This document shows positions 9,843 through 20,175 of a DNA stretch of 25,412 nt, piece after piece. This DNA comes from Beroe ovata (Eukaryota > Ctenophora > Nuda > Beroida > Beroidae). The translations under genes and the position numbers were made by a program. The notes beneath the pieces are model-generated. The model searched no databases, was not told where the DNA came from, and worked only from the letters and a program-made list of their open reading frames with translations. The DNA lies in assembly GCA_946803715.1 (NCBI GenBank), contig CAMPET010000002.1, positions 93,522-118,933 on the forward strand, written 5' to 3'. The stretch's first letter is position 1, and each line of letters starts with the position of its first letter.

Positions 9843-11486
9843 TTTGATAAGCCTAAAATGAAGCACACCTATCATAATAATGGATCTAATATGATCTATT
9901 TACACTAAAAAGCCTGTCAACAAGTGATATAATTCATACAACATGCATCAAATACTATGTTCATCCAAACTGCATCAAGAGGCTATATTCCCAAGAGGGA
10001 GTAGTGTCAAGAGAAAATAGTGGAGTGTTAAGAGAAAGTGATGTCCACAAAAAGTACTCAAGTAGTGTCAATGAATAGTGATATCAAGGAATGTTGTATA
10101 TCGAAGTAAGACAACACTAAATAAATAAATAAATTATTCTACAGGATTATATACCAGATATAATCTGCTCCTTTTTGTGAGCTCTACGGACAACTCTTGA
10201 CTAAAAATTTCTAATTACTTTGTAACTTGAATTTATCTCTGAAAATAAAGTTTAATTGATGCAGATGGTTGAATAAATTAACTGAAATACAGTTTTCAAA
10301 ATGTTGTCATCTCTGCATGAACACTGTACTAAGTGATAATAGTGTGAAGAGGAAGTGATGGGAGTAAAAGGAGTGTTGACAAATAGTTATGTCAAGAGGG
10401 AGTGATGTCAAGTATGGAAAGTACTAAGAGAATATCAATAAAAAGGTGAGTCAGCACGATATAGGCATACAAATATGTCATCACAAGTAATTGTTGCAAT
10501 GTTACACATGTCTAGACCGCTGATCACTGATACAAGCTGCGAAAGTAATTTTATATTTGTGATGCCACCCGCGTCCTTTTCAATTCATTCAAAACTCTTT
10601 ACAAAAATGCTTCAGATGATTGAACATTGTAGACAGTGATACATAGTCAATTGAATCAAACCCACACACTTTTTCACCATTTTACAAAAAATTTTTCAAA
10701 ACTATTTCATCGAGTTATATAAAGGGGCGCGCAACGTGTGCGCATTGCAGACGTACTGTGTCCTTTTATATTGCATATTTTGCCTGCTTTCGATTTGCAA
10801 ATTTTTCTCTGCTCTCGCCAAGGGGCAATTGGAGGGATTAACAATTGCGCGGCCCTGACGGCCTAGCTAAAAAAACCCATCAAGTCTACATGAACAAGCC
10901 AAGTTATATTTAACGATCAATGATAGCAGATAGACCCTGGCCCTGTCGAGAATTTTGTTTTGCGCGCGCGCGGCTCAAACTTATTCTTCGCGGCTTGCAT
11001 CAGGGGTCTAGCATCGCCCAACAAAGTCATATTATAAATTCAACCATAAACCAAGCGTGAGGCGCTCAGGCGCTTGCAACCTTGTCAAAATCAGCTCATT
11101 GAGCTCTACAAATAGAGCAAAGTGCCCCATACTCCCATAGGGTTTGACGAAACGGATGATCTTAGGAACATTGGAACCATGGGATCAAGCTGGTGATCAC
11201 TAATTTCAGACCATTCTAATCTATGTGTTCATGTTATTAAGCACCAGTGAATTTTAATGCTTACTGTATCTCAACATTTGCATCCATTGGTTTACACAAG
11301 TTGAACAGTGTCAAGTTAGTCATATGAAGGAATTTGGCTATCAACTACTAAGACAGTCCTTATATATTAATTTATTTTCGTCCTCGTTACTGTGTATAAA
11401 CAACCATAATTTATCATTATTATTATAGTTTTGGAGAAATAAAGTTTGCAATTTCACTATTGGGTTTCAATATTCAGTAGATAGTC
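9843..11486. other. Intergenic region between divergent TPX2 and PEX13
   Basis: It separates two divergently transcribed genes and must hold both promoters. I found no exon with flanking splice sites. It contains loosely repeated AGTGTCAAGAG-like words (about 9990-10110 and 10330-10430), an AATA run near 10120, and a GC-rich stretch with CGCGCGCGCG at about 10961-10972. An imperfect inverted pair (TAGACCCTG near 10930, CAGGGGTCTA near 11000) may be a remnant of a mobile element. None of this is strong enough to name. Confidence 0.6.
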
Positions 11487-13158
11487 ATGTCGAAGAATTT
11501 GGGCCAAGATCTAGAATCAAGGAAGCCTAAAGGGGTTCAGCGAAGGGTTCTAAAGACAGCCAAGAGACCAAGATTTGGTAGGTGTGAAAGATTTTCCAGG
11601 CATTTTCCTATGAATCAGCCATACTCACCTCAAAAGTAAGTCATGTCAATCCTTAGGCAATGTTCATTGTTATTAGCTTTGCTTTTATTGTAGTGAACCA
11701 ATTGGGACAAAATAATTTCTTTAGCTACAATTCCTTTGGTCAGTGGAGTCCAAGAGGTGATGTACACTTCAAATCTGAAAGTAAATTTGTTAAATCAGCT
11801 GAAGCCAGCGTTGAGGATGCATTTGCTTCCATAGATTCTATTGTGGCAACTTTCTCTTCAGTAAGTAATTACTATTATGAAAATGAGTCTTACTGATTTC
11901 AATTTTTAAGTGATAGTCAATCATGTAATCTGAATTCCTGCACTTTTTATCTCGTCCCCTCCCTATGATCACCTGTTATTGTCTCAATCATGGCTTAACA
12001 CTCCCTCATTCGCAACCTCCCCTCCGATGAAAAATATAGACTTTGCCCGGGCAAGAGATTGTCTTGAACAATCTGTGCAGCCTTCCCATGAAGTCAGCTT
12101 CATTCAAATGTTGTTTTGATGACAAATCAATGGCAAACCCCCTCTCCCTCTGAAATTATTAGTTAACCCTTCCCCTCTCTGCTGATAATGTAATGTGTGA
12201 ATGGTCCCCAAAAACCTACTAGAGCCATAACTGATTGATAGCTAGGATTTCAATTTGCATTCTGCAGTAATGATGCATCTATTTGCAGGTTGCACATATG
12301 CTTGAATTGACATATACCTCTGTCCACTCATCTTTTAAAGCTGTATTGACTGTTGCAGATCATCTATCAAAATTGAAGGAGAAACTCGTTAAGATCATGA
12401 ATAGTTTGATGATGTTTGGTATTGGACAGAAGTAAGTTTTTGATTTATCAAAAGTACTGTGTGAAACTATTCATGGCTGATGGCTTTAGGTTACATCAAC
12501 ACTTGCCTAGATTTAAATTCATATCATCAGGATTGTGAGGAAGTTGTGGAGCCTATTCATGTATACAGAATCGCAGGACGCTTTGGGAGGAATGAAGGAA
12601 ATGGGTAGATCAGAAGATAAACAAGATTTATGGCCTTTCATCACTTTTTTGGTTATTGCCTGTGCTGGTCCTTACTTCATTTATAAGATGATTCCTGATG
12701 TTAATGGTAATGAATGATTGATGCATACGTCCTATGTAAAAACTCATTAGCCTTTGTTTCTGTCCACATGTTGTTTTGATCTTCATAAGTGTCTCTCACC
12801 CAGATGAAAACTCTGAAGTTTCGGACGAGGTAACAGCTACTGTTGTACATCCATACCGTGCAATGAACCCTGATGAGGTAATTCGTCAGTTTATTAATCT
12901 GGATGCTGTCATATCTAGAGATCGGAGATCGGAGAAGTAGTGTGATATGTAAATATGTTTCCACAATTCCACTATTTCGATCAGGTAGATGTTACTATTG
13001 GGGATGTTGTGACTGTCGCTCCCGATCACCTACAGCCATCACACTTGAATGGCTGGACTTTGGTAAGCTGTGAAGAGGAGATTGGAATTGTGCCAACATC
13101 TTACTTACAATTTGATGATGATGAGAGTTCAGAGATATCCTCCGTTCATGGGACATAA
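11487..13158 (+). CDS. PEX13: Peroxin 13, peroxisomal import docking protein, six exons
   Basis: Peroxisomal membrane protein that, with PEX14, docks the cargo receptor PEX5. Exons 11487-11577, 11694-11860, 12289-12431, 12531-12706, 12804-12877 and 12985-13158 have GT-AG junctions and matching phases and encode 274 aa (human about 400). The conserved PEX13 core starts SKFVKSAEASVEDAF (about residue 60) and runs through LSKLKEKLVK. One membrane span is WPFITFLVIACAGPYF. The C-terminal SH3 domain runs from VTATVVHPYRAMNPDE to NGWTLVSCEEEIGIVPTSY. The N-terminus is short and lacks the usual YG-rich stretch. No FxxxF motif follows the SH3. Exon 1 is the least certain part: an alternative route through HFPMNQPYSPQ (about 11600-11635) shifts the frame at the next obvious acceptor. 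Confidence 0.9.
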
Positions 13159-13352
13159 CTGAAAAACACATAACAACTTCATGCGATTTGCTGTTTTGGA
13201 TTTAATGTTAAATTTGGTGGAGTACGTCGATATGACAATTTTTGATATTCAAATTGATTTTTAAGACGCAGTTGTTAATTCAATTTCTGTGTCCGTGCAA
13301 TATCTGTGTACATGCTGCAGGTACATAGTTTAATTTGGTGCTGTCTCAGAAA

Positions 13353-14285
13353 ATGTTAATAAAACCGATTCTGTCGAAGGAGCTAACAAGGTCCACAATT
13401 CCCGTAGAACCAGCCCTTGCCCTGGTTGTGGAAGACAGAAAACTCCTCAGCTCCATCATCAAGACGGTCAACAGTCAATTCCCACTACCCACCCTGAAAC
13501 GTGTGATACAGCGGGATGGTCAATGTCTCTTGCTGGTGTGCAAAGTGGCTGACATCGCAAAGATCACATCTCAGGAGGGGAGTGGGACAGTGACATTGGA
13601 AATGAGAGAACACTTATCAGCTTCCCTCAAACTACCCATTATGAATGATGCAGATATTATCATGACAGATATCCCAGCCTGTTTACCTCTAACTGAGATC
13701 CAGAAGACCAGCAGCCCGTGGCCAGTGTCATTTCATCCCAATAAGAAACTAGAACAAGTCTTATCCGGGGCGAATTTCACAAGTTCTGAGAGGGAGTCTG
13801 TATTTGCTCGTGTTAAGAGAGTGCTAGGTGAATCTGTCAAGTTATCATCCCGACTGAAGAAGCCCATGAATTGTGTCCTCGTTGCGAGTCCTACATCTGA
13901 GGTCTGCTTTGCCTCGACCAACCCTAACAACTCCCTACAACATGCCACAATGGTTGCAATAGAAAAGGTGGCAGAAATCCAGCGGCAGTTTGCATGTGAG
14001 GATCAAGCTGATCAAGACTCATCAGAAACTGCGGACACTCAACCTGCAAAGAAGTTGAAACTGGAAACGGATGATGAGATGTACCTGTGCACTGCGTACG
14101 ATGTCTTCCTTGCCACTGAACCGTGTGTCATGTGTGCGATGGCGCTGGTTCATTCTCGGATAAAACGCCTGTTTTTCGCTCGGTGGCGTTCAGATTTCGG
14201 TGGCATTGGAGCGGCTGCGCTTCATACCATCACGGCATTGAACCATAACTTTGAGGTTTATCAAGTTAGTGTTGATGACGGGTAA
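13353..14285 (+). CDS. ADAT3: tRNA adenosine deaminase subunit 3, single exon
   Basis: Non-catalytic partner of ADAT2 in the enzyme that converts A34 to inosine in the wobble position of tRNAs. The ORF has 310 aa and no intron. The N-terminal part contains SPWPVSFHPNK (about 120-131), typical of ADAT3. The C-terminal deaminase fold has HAT at 197-199, where active deaminases have HAE, and the zinc-binding PCVMC at 257-261 within ATEPCVMCAMALVHSR. The end of the fold is LNHNFEVYQV. The missing glutamate fits the known structural role of ADAT3. The first ATG is at 13353; the frame is open a little further upstream without an ATG. The start lies about 195 bp after the PEX13 stop, same strand. 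Confidence 0.93.
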   Translation: MLIKPILSKELTRSTIPVEPALALVVEDRKLLSSIIKTVNSQFPLPTLKRVIQRDGQCLLLVCKVADIAKITSQEGSGTVTLEMREHLSASLKLPIMNDADIIMTDIPACLPLTEIQKTSSPWPVSFHPNKKLEQVLSGANFTSSERESVFARVKRVLGESVKLSSRLKKPMNCVLVASPTSEVCFASTNPNNSLQHATMVAIEKVAEIQRQFACEDQADQDSSETADTQPAKKLKLETDDEMYLCTAYDVFLATEPCVMCAMALVHSRIKRLFFARWRSDFGGIGAAALHTITALNHNFEVYQVSVDDG

Positions 14286-14642
14286 TGACACATTGTTAAC
14301 AGAGCAATGTGCTCAGCATTTTCTGGATAACATCCACTTTTCGCCTTTTTTATAACTTGATTTGATTTAAAGCACCTTTAATCAATTCGAAGATAGACAT
14401 TGATGGTTTTATATTTCGTGATGCGCGTCATAAGAACATATATAGAAACATGAATTATAGCTCCCTTAGAAACAAATTAAAGATTCTGTTACTATATACC
14501 CAGTAGCACTAAGGATCCATTTGCATGCTCACATATGCCACATGGCACTTGTATAAGAATTACCTGCAGATTTACAAACTTGAATTCTCAAATCGAGCAC
14601 TAGTGTTGAGCAAGCACTGTCATAGTCTCATTTCTCCTAGCA

Positions 14643-16609
14643 ATGTCGGGGGAAAGGAAGAAGCGGCGCCCCCTCACCGCGAACTTTGCCGTCAGAGAGC
14701 GGCGCACGTGGAGTATTTGTAACTCTGAGGTGGCGCCTGCCATCCCACCTCGACCAAGGACAGCCCTGTCGAGACACATTGTCAATCAGCTTGACAAGCA
14801 ACTGGGTGTCAAGGGGTCTATAACACTGGATAGGTGGGTATCACAGCACACAATGTTTGACATACTGTTCAATGTTCATTACATGATGCAGTTACCATGG
14901 TAACTGATGAACACTTTAGATGAACACTATAGATGAACACTATAGATTGTTACCCTACTTTTAAAGTAATATCGATTGTATTTGCAGGTATAGAGATTTG
15001 AACGCACCCCGTTTAGACCCTGTCATAGCGAAGGCTATCGATTCATATTCCAGTCAGAAGAAGTCAGTGACTCATGTGTCTATTATGGGTGAGTTCCGAC
15101 GTTTGAAAACGATACTTCCTTGATAAAAATTGTTATATGTTTATTGTCATATTCGCCGCGTAATAAGCTTATCATATTGCAGATATCGGAGGCAATGTTT
15201 CCAAGCAGAAGGAGCTCAGATACCAAGCTAAACTTGACGAAGCTGTTAAAGTCGCGGTAGTTACTTCGGTTTCAAATTCGGATCATGGATTGAATAAGAT
15301 CTTACTTCATAATCTTATCAGACATATCCTATTACCAGGTTGAGGCTGAAAGGGCAAAGCTGGAGAAATTGCACCTCGAAACATCGGCGCAAGAAAAAGA
15401 GGAGTTGAAAACAGCATGGATTGAGAAGATAGACAACACAGATGAGGTGAATGGGGCAAAATCAGACTCGTTCATGATACATGTCTGTAACGCGCAATGA
15501 CATTCATTCATGGTGACATTAATGACCAATCGCTCCACCGAGCAGCGCGTTTCGGCCGCGCGGCGCGACCAAGAGTACGCGGTTTATTGTGCACTTGTGT
15601 TCAGCTTCAAATTCCTCAGATCGCGGCTGACGCTGCTAGAGCGGCATCTGAACGAGTAAGGGCAGAAATGGAGGATAGAATAGCTCTGCTAAAGCAAGTA
15701 AGTGATGAAGATTTGCAATTCGTTTACTATTCGAAAATCGAAACTCCTCCTAATTTTACCTTACATTATGGAAATCTGATAGCCACCTGCTAACGGGGCA
15801 TTTCATGGGATATTCCTGAAAGAACATAGCACACGGAAAATTATACTGACCAAGTTCAATTGTTTCTATTCAAGATGTTGACAGCTGTTAAACCCTTAAT
15901 GGGGTACAATCTGTTTTCATGATTGAATGAATTGAAATATGATATAGGCGGTCACCTGTCACGTTTATACATATGCCAATTATGAGCAACATACTGAATA
16001 CCTAATGGAAAAGTACAAATTGCATGTTAAAATCTTGCTCCTCGAGCCACGGCCTTGTTTAACAACGTGAGATTTTGGTGTGCAACGTTTCACACCCTCC
16101 CTCTTCTAACTTTGATCAGTTCAACCGATTAACCGAGAGTTTTTTTCTGTGATAATTTATGAGTTTTTTCTGTTTTCTAACATCTCAACAGATATCCCAA
16201 GGAACACACCAGAGAGAAAGAACGGACTCTGGAAGAGGCATTGCGTAAAGCGCGTGAACAGTGGAAAGTGGAAGAGGCGGAGCGTATGATGCTGTTCAAA
16301 ATCCAGAGTGAGAAGGAAAGTGAAGAGAGGATGAGAGATGCCCTTGTCAGACAGCAGGAAGAGAAACAGGTAGATCAACAGGGTGAATCATCTGCCAATG
16401 TGCTCAATCTTGTGACTGCGATCACTTCCAATAGGTATTTTCTTCTTCAGAAAGAGTGGAGCGAAACTACCGCAAAAAAGATGGAGCAACTTCGTACTGA
16501 AATGACGCTGTGCCAGGCAGAACTACAGCAGGAATTAGAAGCTGCGAATTCCGCTAAAATTGCTATCCTCCAGGCTTCCATCGATCAACTGCAATGCAAG
16601 TGAGTGTAG

Positions 16610-16663
<54 letters not shown>

Positions 16664-18113
16664 GATAAGAGGTGTATGTTTTTGATAGAGCGGTATAACG
16701 ACGAGCACTGTATCTCTCGTAGGGGAATCTCCCACAGTGATGCTAGCTATTTGTCATCACTTCCCAATTACCTCCCTTACCGCGACCACCAGTTAATGCC
16801 TGGTCACGTGACCCTCACGTGTCCACGAACTCGCTACTCATTGGAAGTCACTTAACCGGTTAACTACATAATCGACTGAGCTTTGTATTTATGTGATATG
16901 TGTAGCTACTAAAACTAGAGACTACTTATAGCTCTACTCGCTAAGTAGGGTCTTTGGCTTGCCTCAGGGGCTCTTAGATGACACTTCTTTTGCTTGTCCT
17001 GGCGCCTCACATGTCCGCTCTTCTACCACGATATCTATTCACCATTCCACGTTATATAGTACGATACTCTCACTCTCAGATATCTATTTTTCATTGGGTT
17101 GTGATTTAATTTGGTCATTTTCCTCACGAAACATCGTTATTGAGTTCAAGCCCTTGCCTATACATTTGTCCCACCGATATGACGTCATGTATCTGTTTAG
17201 TACCATTCCCACGCCTTGTTAATTGGTTCCCATATTCTGATGTGATGTTCTAGAACATTCCGCTATTAGGTTGAGATGTTTTGTGTGATCTTCTTCTAGT
17301 GTACCAGAACCGACTATAATATTTGTACTTAGTTTATTTATTTATTCACCCTTAGAAGTGCACTCGTGACTCGTCCATCGTCCCCCCACCAAACATTTGT
17401 TATTCTTCCAGCCCGTCTCGTGAGCTAGAGATATGAGTATTTCATGTATATTATCCGTGCGCCTATCACCAATATACTGTTACTGTGCGATGTGATGGAT
17501 GTTCATTGTTTTTCCAGGAATAAGGAACTGTCACAGCATGTCATATTGGAACAGATAGAACACAAGAAGACGAAAGACATACTCAAGGTAAAAGTCATTA
17601 TTCTCATGTCCTACATTATGCAGTTATCAGCGCGCTGCGTGTTGCGAAAATCGGTTCGGTAGAGGGGGTGTAAGTCTAGCAAAATGTTGCATATATCCCA
17701 AAATATTAAACCAATTTTGCAAGTTGATTTTACAGCGACTGAGATGGCAAAACTATGCCGACTAAAACGCAGATATTCAACTCCTCGATTTTCGTCAAAA
17801 ACACTATTTCGATCCATGTTTCGTCGGTAGCTATAGTTTTGCCTCTTGTTTGGTACGACCTCCCTACGCTGTAATGAACCCAGCATTATTAGACTGGTAC
17901 TAGACTGGTACTAGACTGGTACTATATAGACTGGTACTATACTATTATTGACCATTTTACATCACCAATTTGATGACCTCCGGGTTATATTCCTCACTTT
18001 ATCATATACATGTTGCCCTGCAGGAGACAAGACGGCACTTCAGCAGTTTTATCGGCGAAGTTCCGGGATTCAACACGGAGTTTTTCAAAACTTCGCACTA
18101 TCCCCCTAGATAA
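14643..18113 (+). CDS. Coiled-coil protein, nine exons, C6orf163-like
   Basis: Exons 14643-14833, 14988-15088, 15183-15256, 15339-15446, 15620-15697, 16202-16369, 16451-16599, 17518-17587 and 18024-18113 join with consistent phases to 342 aa, stop at 18111-18113. The N-terminus is basic (GERKKRRP), followed by a Pro-rich linker. From about residue 98 to 300 the chain is Lys/Glu/Gln/Ala-rich with heptad character (REKERTLEEALRKAREQW, AELQQELEAANSAKIAILQ), a long coiled coil. The last exon reads ETRRHFSSFI and ends SHYPPR. Length and the ETRxxFxxxI start of the tail resemble vertebrate C6orf163 (about 329 aa, function poorly known); this is an impression from memory, not a search. Exon 6 uses the AG at 16200-16201, because the stronger-looking AG eleven bases earlier would break the frame. 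The first ATG is taken as start. It follows ADAT3 by about 360 bp. Confidence 0.8.
16609..16659. repeat. (GT)n microsatellite
   Basis: About 25 GT units starting ten bases after the splice donor of coiled-coil gene exon 7. Such length is likely polymorphic. Confidence 0.95.
16802..16813. promoter_or_regulatory. Palindromic GGTCACGTGACC E-box
   Basis: A perfect 12-bp palindrome around CACGTG, matching the GTCACGTGAC site bound by USF and MiT/TFE-type bHLH-ZIP factors in animals. A second CACGTG follows at 16816-16821. Both lie in the 0.9-kb intron between exons 7 and 8 of the coiled-coil gene. Function is inferred from the motif only. Confidence 0.4.
17180..17187. promoter_or_regulatory. Consensus CRE (TGACGTCA)
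   Basis: Full palindromic CREB/ATF-type site, in the longer context ATGACGTCAT, in the last long intron of the coiled-coil gene. An identical 10-mer occurs at 18753-18762. Motif evidence only. Confidence 0.35.
17891..17940. repeat. Short tandem repeat, unit AGACTGGTACT
   Basis: Three tandem AGACTGGTACT units and a fourth after a short TATAT interruption, in the last intron of the coiled-coil gene. Confidence 0.85.
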
Positions 18114-18154
18114 GGGAGCGGTGGAGGACACTCGCGTGAGAGTACGGTGTAAAT

Positions 18155-18680
18155 ATCGTGTGTAGAATAGTGTATAGTGTATAGTGTAGACACTGTGTAG
18201 AATTATGTATAGTTTGTGTACAGTGTATAGTGTAGACACTAGACACTAGACACTGTGTAGACTAGTGTATAGTGTATAGTGTAGACACTAGACACTGTGT
18301 AGACTAGTGTATAGTTTTTTTTACATTGTACATTGTACACTGGACAGTGTATAGTGTAGATACTAGACACTGTGTAGACTAGTGTATAGTTTGCGAGCAT
18401 TGTACAGTGTACAGTGTAGACACTAGACGCTGTGAAGAATGGTGTCTAGTTTGTGTACATTGTACATTGTACACTGGACAGTGTATAGTGTAGATACTAG
18501 ACACTGTGTATACTAGTGTATTGTTTGCGAGCATTGTACAGTGTATGGTGTAGACATTATACACTAGACACTGTGACGAATGGTGTCTAGTTCCTTTACA
18601 GTGTACAGAGTAGACACTGTTCCCACTGTCACAGCTTCCTTTACAGTGTACAGTGTAGACACTGTTCCCACTGTCACAGC
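18155..18680. repeat. Higher-order tandem array of TGTAGACAC-type units
   Basis: About 525 bp of diverged units built from words such as GTGTATAGTGTAGACACTAG and GACACTGTGTAGACTAGTG. A larger unit of about 134 bp is visible: ACATTGTACATTGTACAC occurs at 18323 and 18457 with similar sequence after each copy. The final part repeats CACTGTTCCCACTGTCACAG twice with a 44-bp period. It begins just after the stop codon of the coiled-coil gene, so part of it may be in that transcript's 3' untranslated region. The minus strand is open for 127 codons through the array, which I take as a by-product of the repeat. Confidence 0.85.
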
Positions 18681-19600
18681 GGGTAACATGCACCACCCCA
18701 AGTACCAGTTCTCCACTGTGTACTATGACATGGTGCATTGGTGTGGTTATTGATGACGTCATGGTAAACCCATCTCAATAATAGGGTGTTGTCGGTGTAT
18801 TCATCAGTCACCTGTCATTTAGGGATAATTATTATACAATGGAATCTGATAGTGGTATACCCTGGTATAGCGGTTGTTGAGCCTCTTTTCAACAACTTGT
18901 TGGAAGATATGGTGATCATTTTACTGTCGAACCAGCTATGCAGAATAGACTGGTCATACAACTTGCCATGCTAGTTTTTACTGAGTGTTTCAGATCAGCA
19001 AGTCTTTCCGGATAGCTAGTTTGTATTGTAGCTCGAACAAGTAGTTATTACCTCGTTTAGCATTCGGAGTAACCCTAATATTTCGCTGTAATGTCCAATG
19101 TCCATAGTATATCTCTCTAGCTATAGCATGTCTGTCTATAGTATGTCTGTCCATGAATATGAAAATATCACCAATAACACACACTTTCCTCATAATTATC
19201 CCCCTCAAGAACTGTAAATCTCACCGTCATGAAATTCAATTTACAGCTCTCTCCTCTTCTTCTCACACTCCAGATTATCTGTTTGGAATATTCTGGAATA
19301 ACCCACTTGAAAACCCTGACTGAGTGTATTGTTTCACAGTTCCCACGATAATCAGATCTTGATCGGGTCCTAAACCATTTCCTAATTGCACTTGCCAGGA
19401 TTCATGTATGAGGATTGAAACAAGGTGATCAGAATTTTGTCAAGGTTAGTCAGGGTCATTCTTCGTGTTTCTATTGTTTTGTTCTTCACGCCTGTTTTTC
19501 GATGTTCTTGGTAGTTCTTGTAATCAATTCATTTTGCAAAAAAAACTACGATATACAATGTGTTGTGTACATTCTGTACATTCACATATGCAAACTGCTA
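18681..19600. other. No gene recognised
   Basis: Unique-looking AT-rich DNA. A consensus CRE lies at 18754-18761. Two short plus-strand stretches look exon-like (18681-18750 and 19275-19323, the latter after a CTCACACTCCAG acceptor), but no consistent gene could be built from them. Confidence 0.55.
18754..18761. promoter_or_regulatory. Consensus CRE (TGACGTCA)
   Basis: Second full palindromic CRE of the window, again as ATGACGTCAT, about 640 bp after the coiled-coil gene stop codon. There is no gene start next to it. Confidence 0.35.
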
Positions 19601-19608
19601 CACCCCCC

Positions 19609-19618
19609 CACACACACA

Positions 19619-19650
<32 letters not shown>
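19609..19650. repeat. (CA)n microsatellite
   Basis: About 20 CA units with one T interruption, just upstream of the promoter-like module at 19752-19840. Confidence 0.95.
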
Positions 19651-19654
<4 letters not shown>

Positions 19655-19751
19655 CACACACTTCATTAACGTGTGTTCAACACAGTTCCACATCTCTGGC
19701 AGCCTAATCAGACGCTACCAATACGAGTCCAGCTTGCAACTTGTCTCTCAG

Positions 19752-19840
19752 CCAATGAGCGCGCACATAACCCGGGCACGTGATGCACATCCACCAATGA
19801 ACGGAGAGTAGTTGGTAATTAATAACTCTTATATATAAAG
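19752..19840 (+). promoter_or_regulatory. Promoter-like module: CCAAT, E-box, CCAAT, TATA
   Basis: In order: CCAAT at 19752-19756 in a good NF-Y context (CAGCCAATGAG), CACGTG at 19777-19782, CCAAT at 19794-19798, and the TATA box TATATAAAG at 19832-19840. CCAAT and TATA all read on the plus strand and their spacing is what a metazoan core promoter shows, which predicts a start site near 19862-19870. Downstream there is only a small ORF (19924-20175), so the transcript, if any, is unknown. Confidence 0.5.
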
Positions 19841-19923
19841 GTAGGAGTTGTATGGGACACCCTGAGGCTCAGCTGGGTCCACTGCCCGCTTCTACACCAC
19901 CCGGTCTCTCTTCTACTACTACC

Positions 19924-20175
19924 ATGGCGTGTATTACCTACGGTCGAAATGATGTGTGTGTGTGTGTGTGTTTGTGTGTGTTTTCTATTCTATTTGATCG
20001 CTCACCCGCCGTTAGGTCTATTCTATCCGTCCATTCATTAGTCTCTATCATATCTCCTGCGAATTGTCCGTTCTACCGTACTGGAGTGTATCCGTTACCG
20101 ATCGTTTTCACGGAGTTACAACCTCACAGTGATTATCTGATATTAGGTGATAATGAGCCGGCGTCTTACTCTTAG
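19924..20175 (+). CDS. Candidate small ORF, 83 aa, unknown
   Basis: The ATG sits in a strong Kozak context (ACCATGG), about 60 bp after the start site predicted from the TATA box at 19832. The ORF begins MACITYGRND, passes through a GT microsatellite coding alternating Val and Cys, and continues with a non-repetitive part ending NEPASYS. The GT run at 19954 could equally be a splice donor after ten codons. The frame is also open upstream to an ATG at 19852. I recognise no domain, and the microsatellite in the coding part argues against a conserved protein. It is listed because of the promoter. Confidence 0.2.
   Translation: MACITYGRNDVCVCVCLCVFSILFDRSPAVRSILSVHSLVSIISPANCPFYRTGVYPLPIVFTELQPHSDYLILGDNEPASYS

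Noticed and set aside
11600-11635. 36-bp PEX13 micro-exon (HFPMNQPYSPQ)
   Set aside because: Including it puts the next exon out of frame at the obvious acceptor. The direct join from 11577 to 11694 is in frame with a good donor and acceptor.
18379-18762. Minus-strand ORF of 127 codons with repeated VYTVHCKG-like peptides
   Set aside because: The repeats in the peptide follow the DNA tandem array and there is no other coding evidence.
19673-19811. Possible last exon FHISGSLIRRYQYESSLQLV ending at a stop at 19811
   Set aside because: It follows an AG and looks protein-like, but it overlaps the CCAAT and E-box module and no upstream exon fits.
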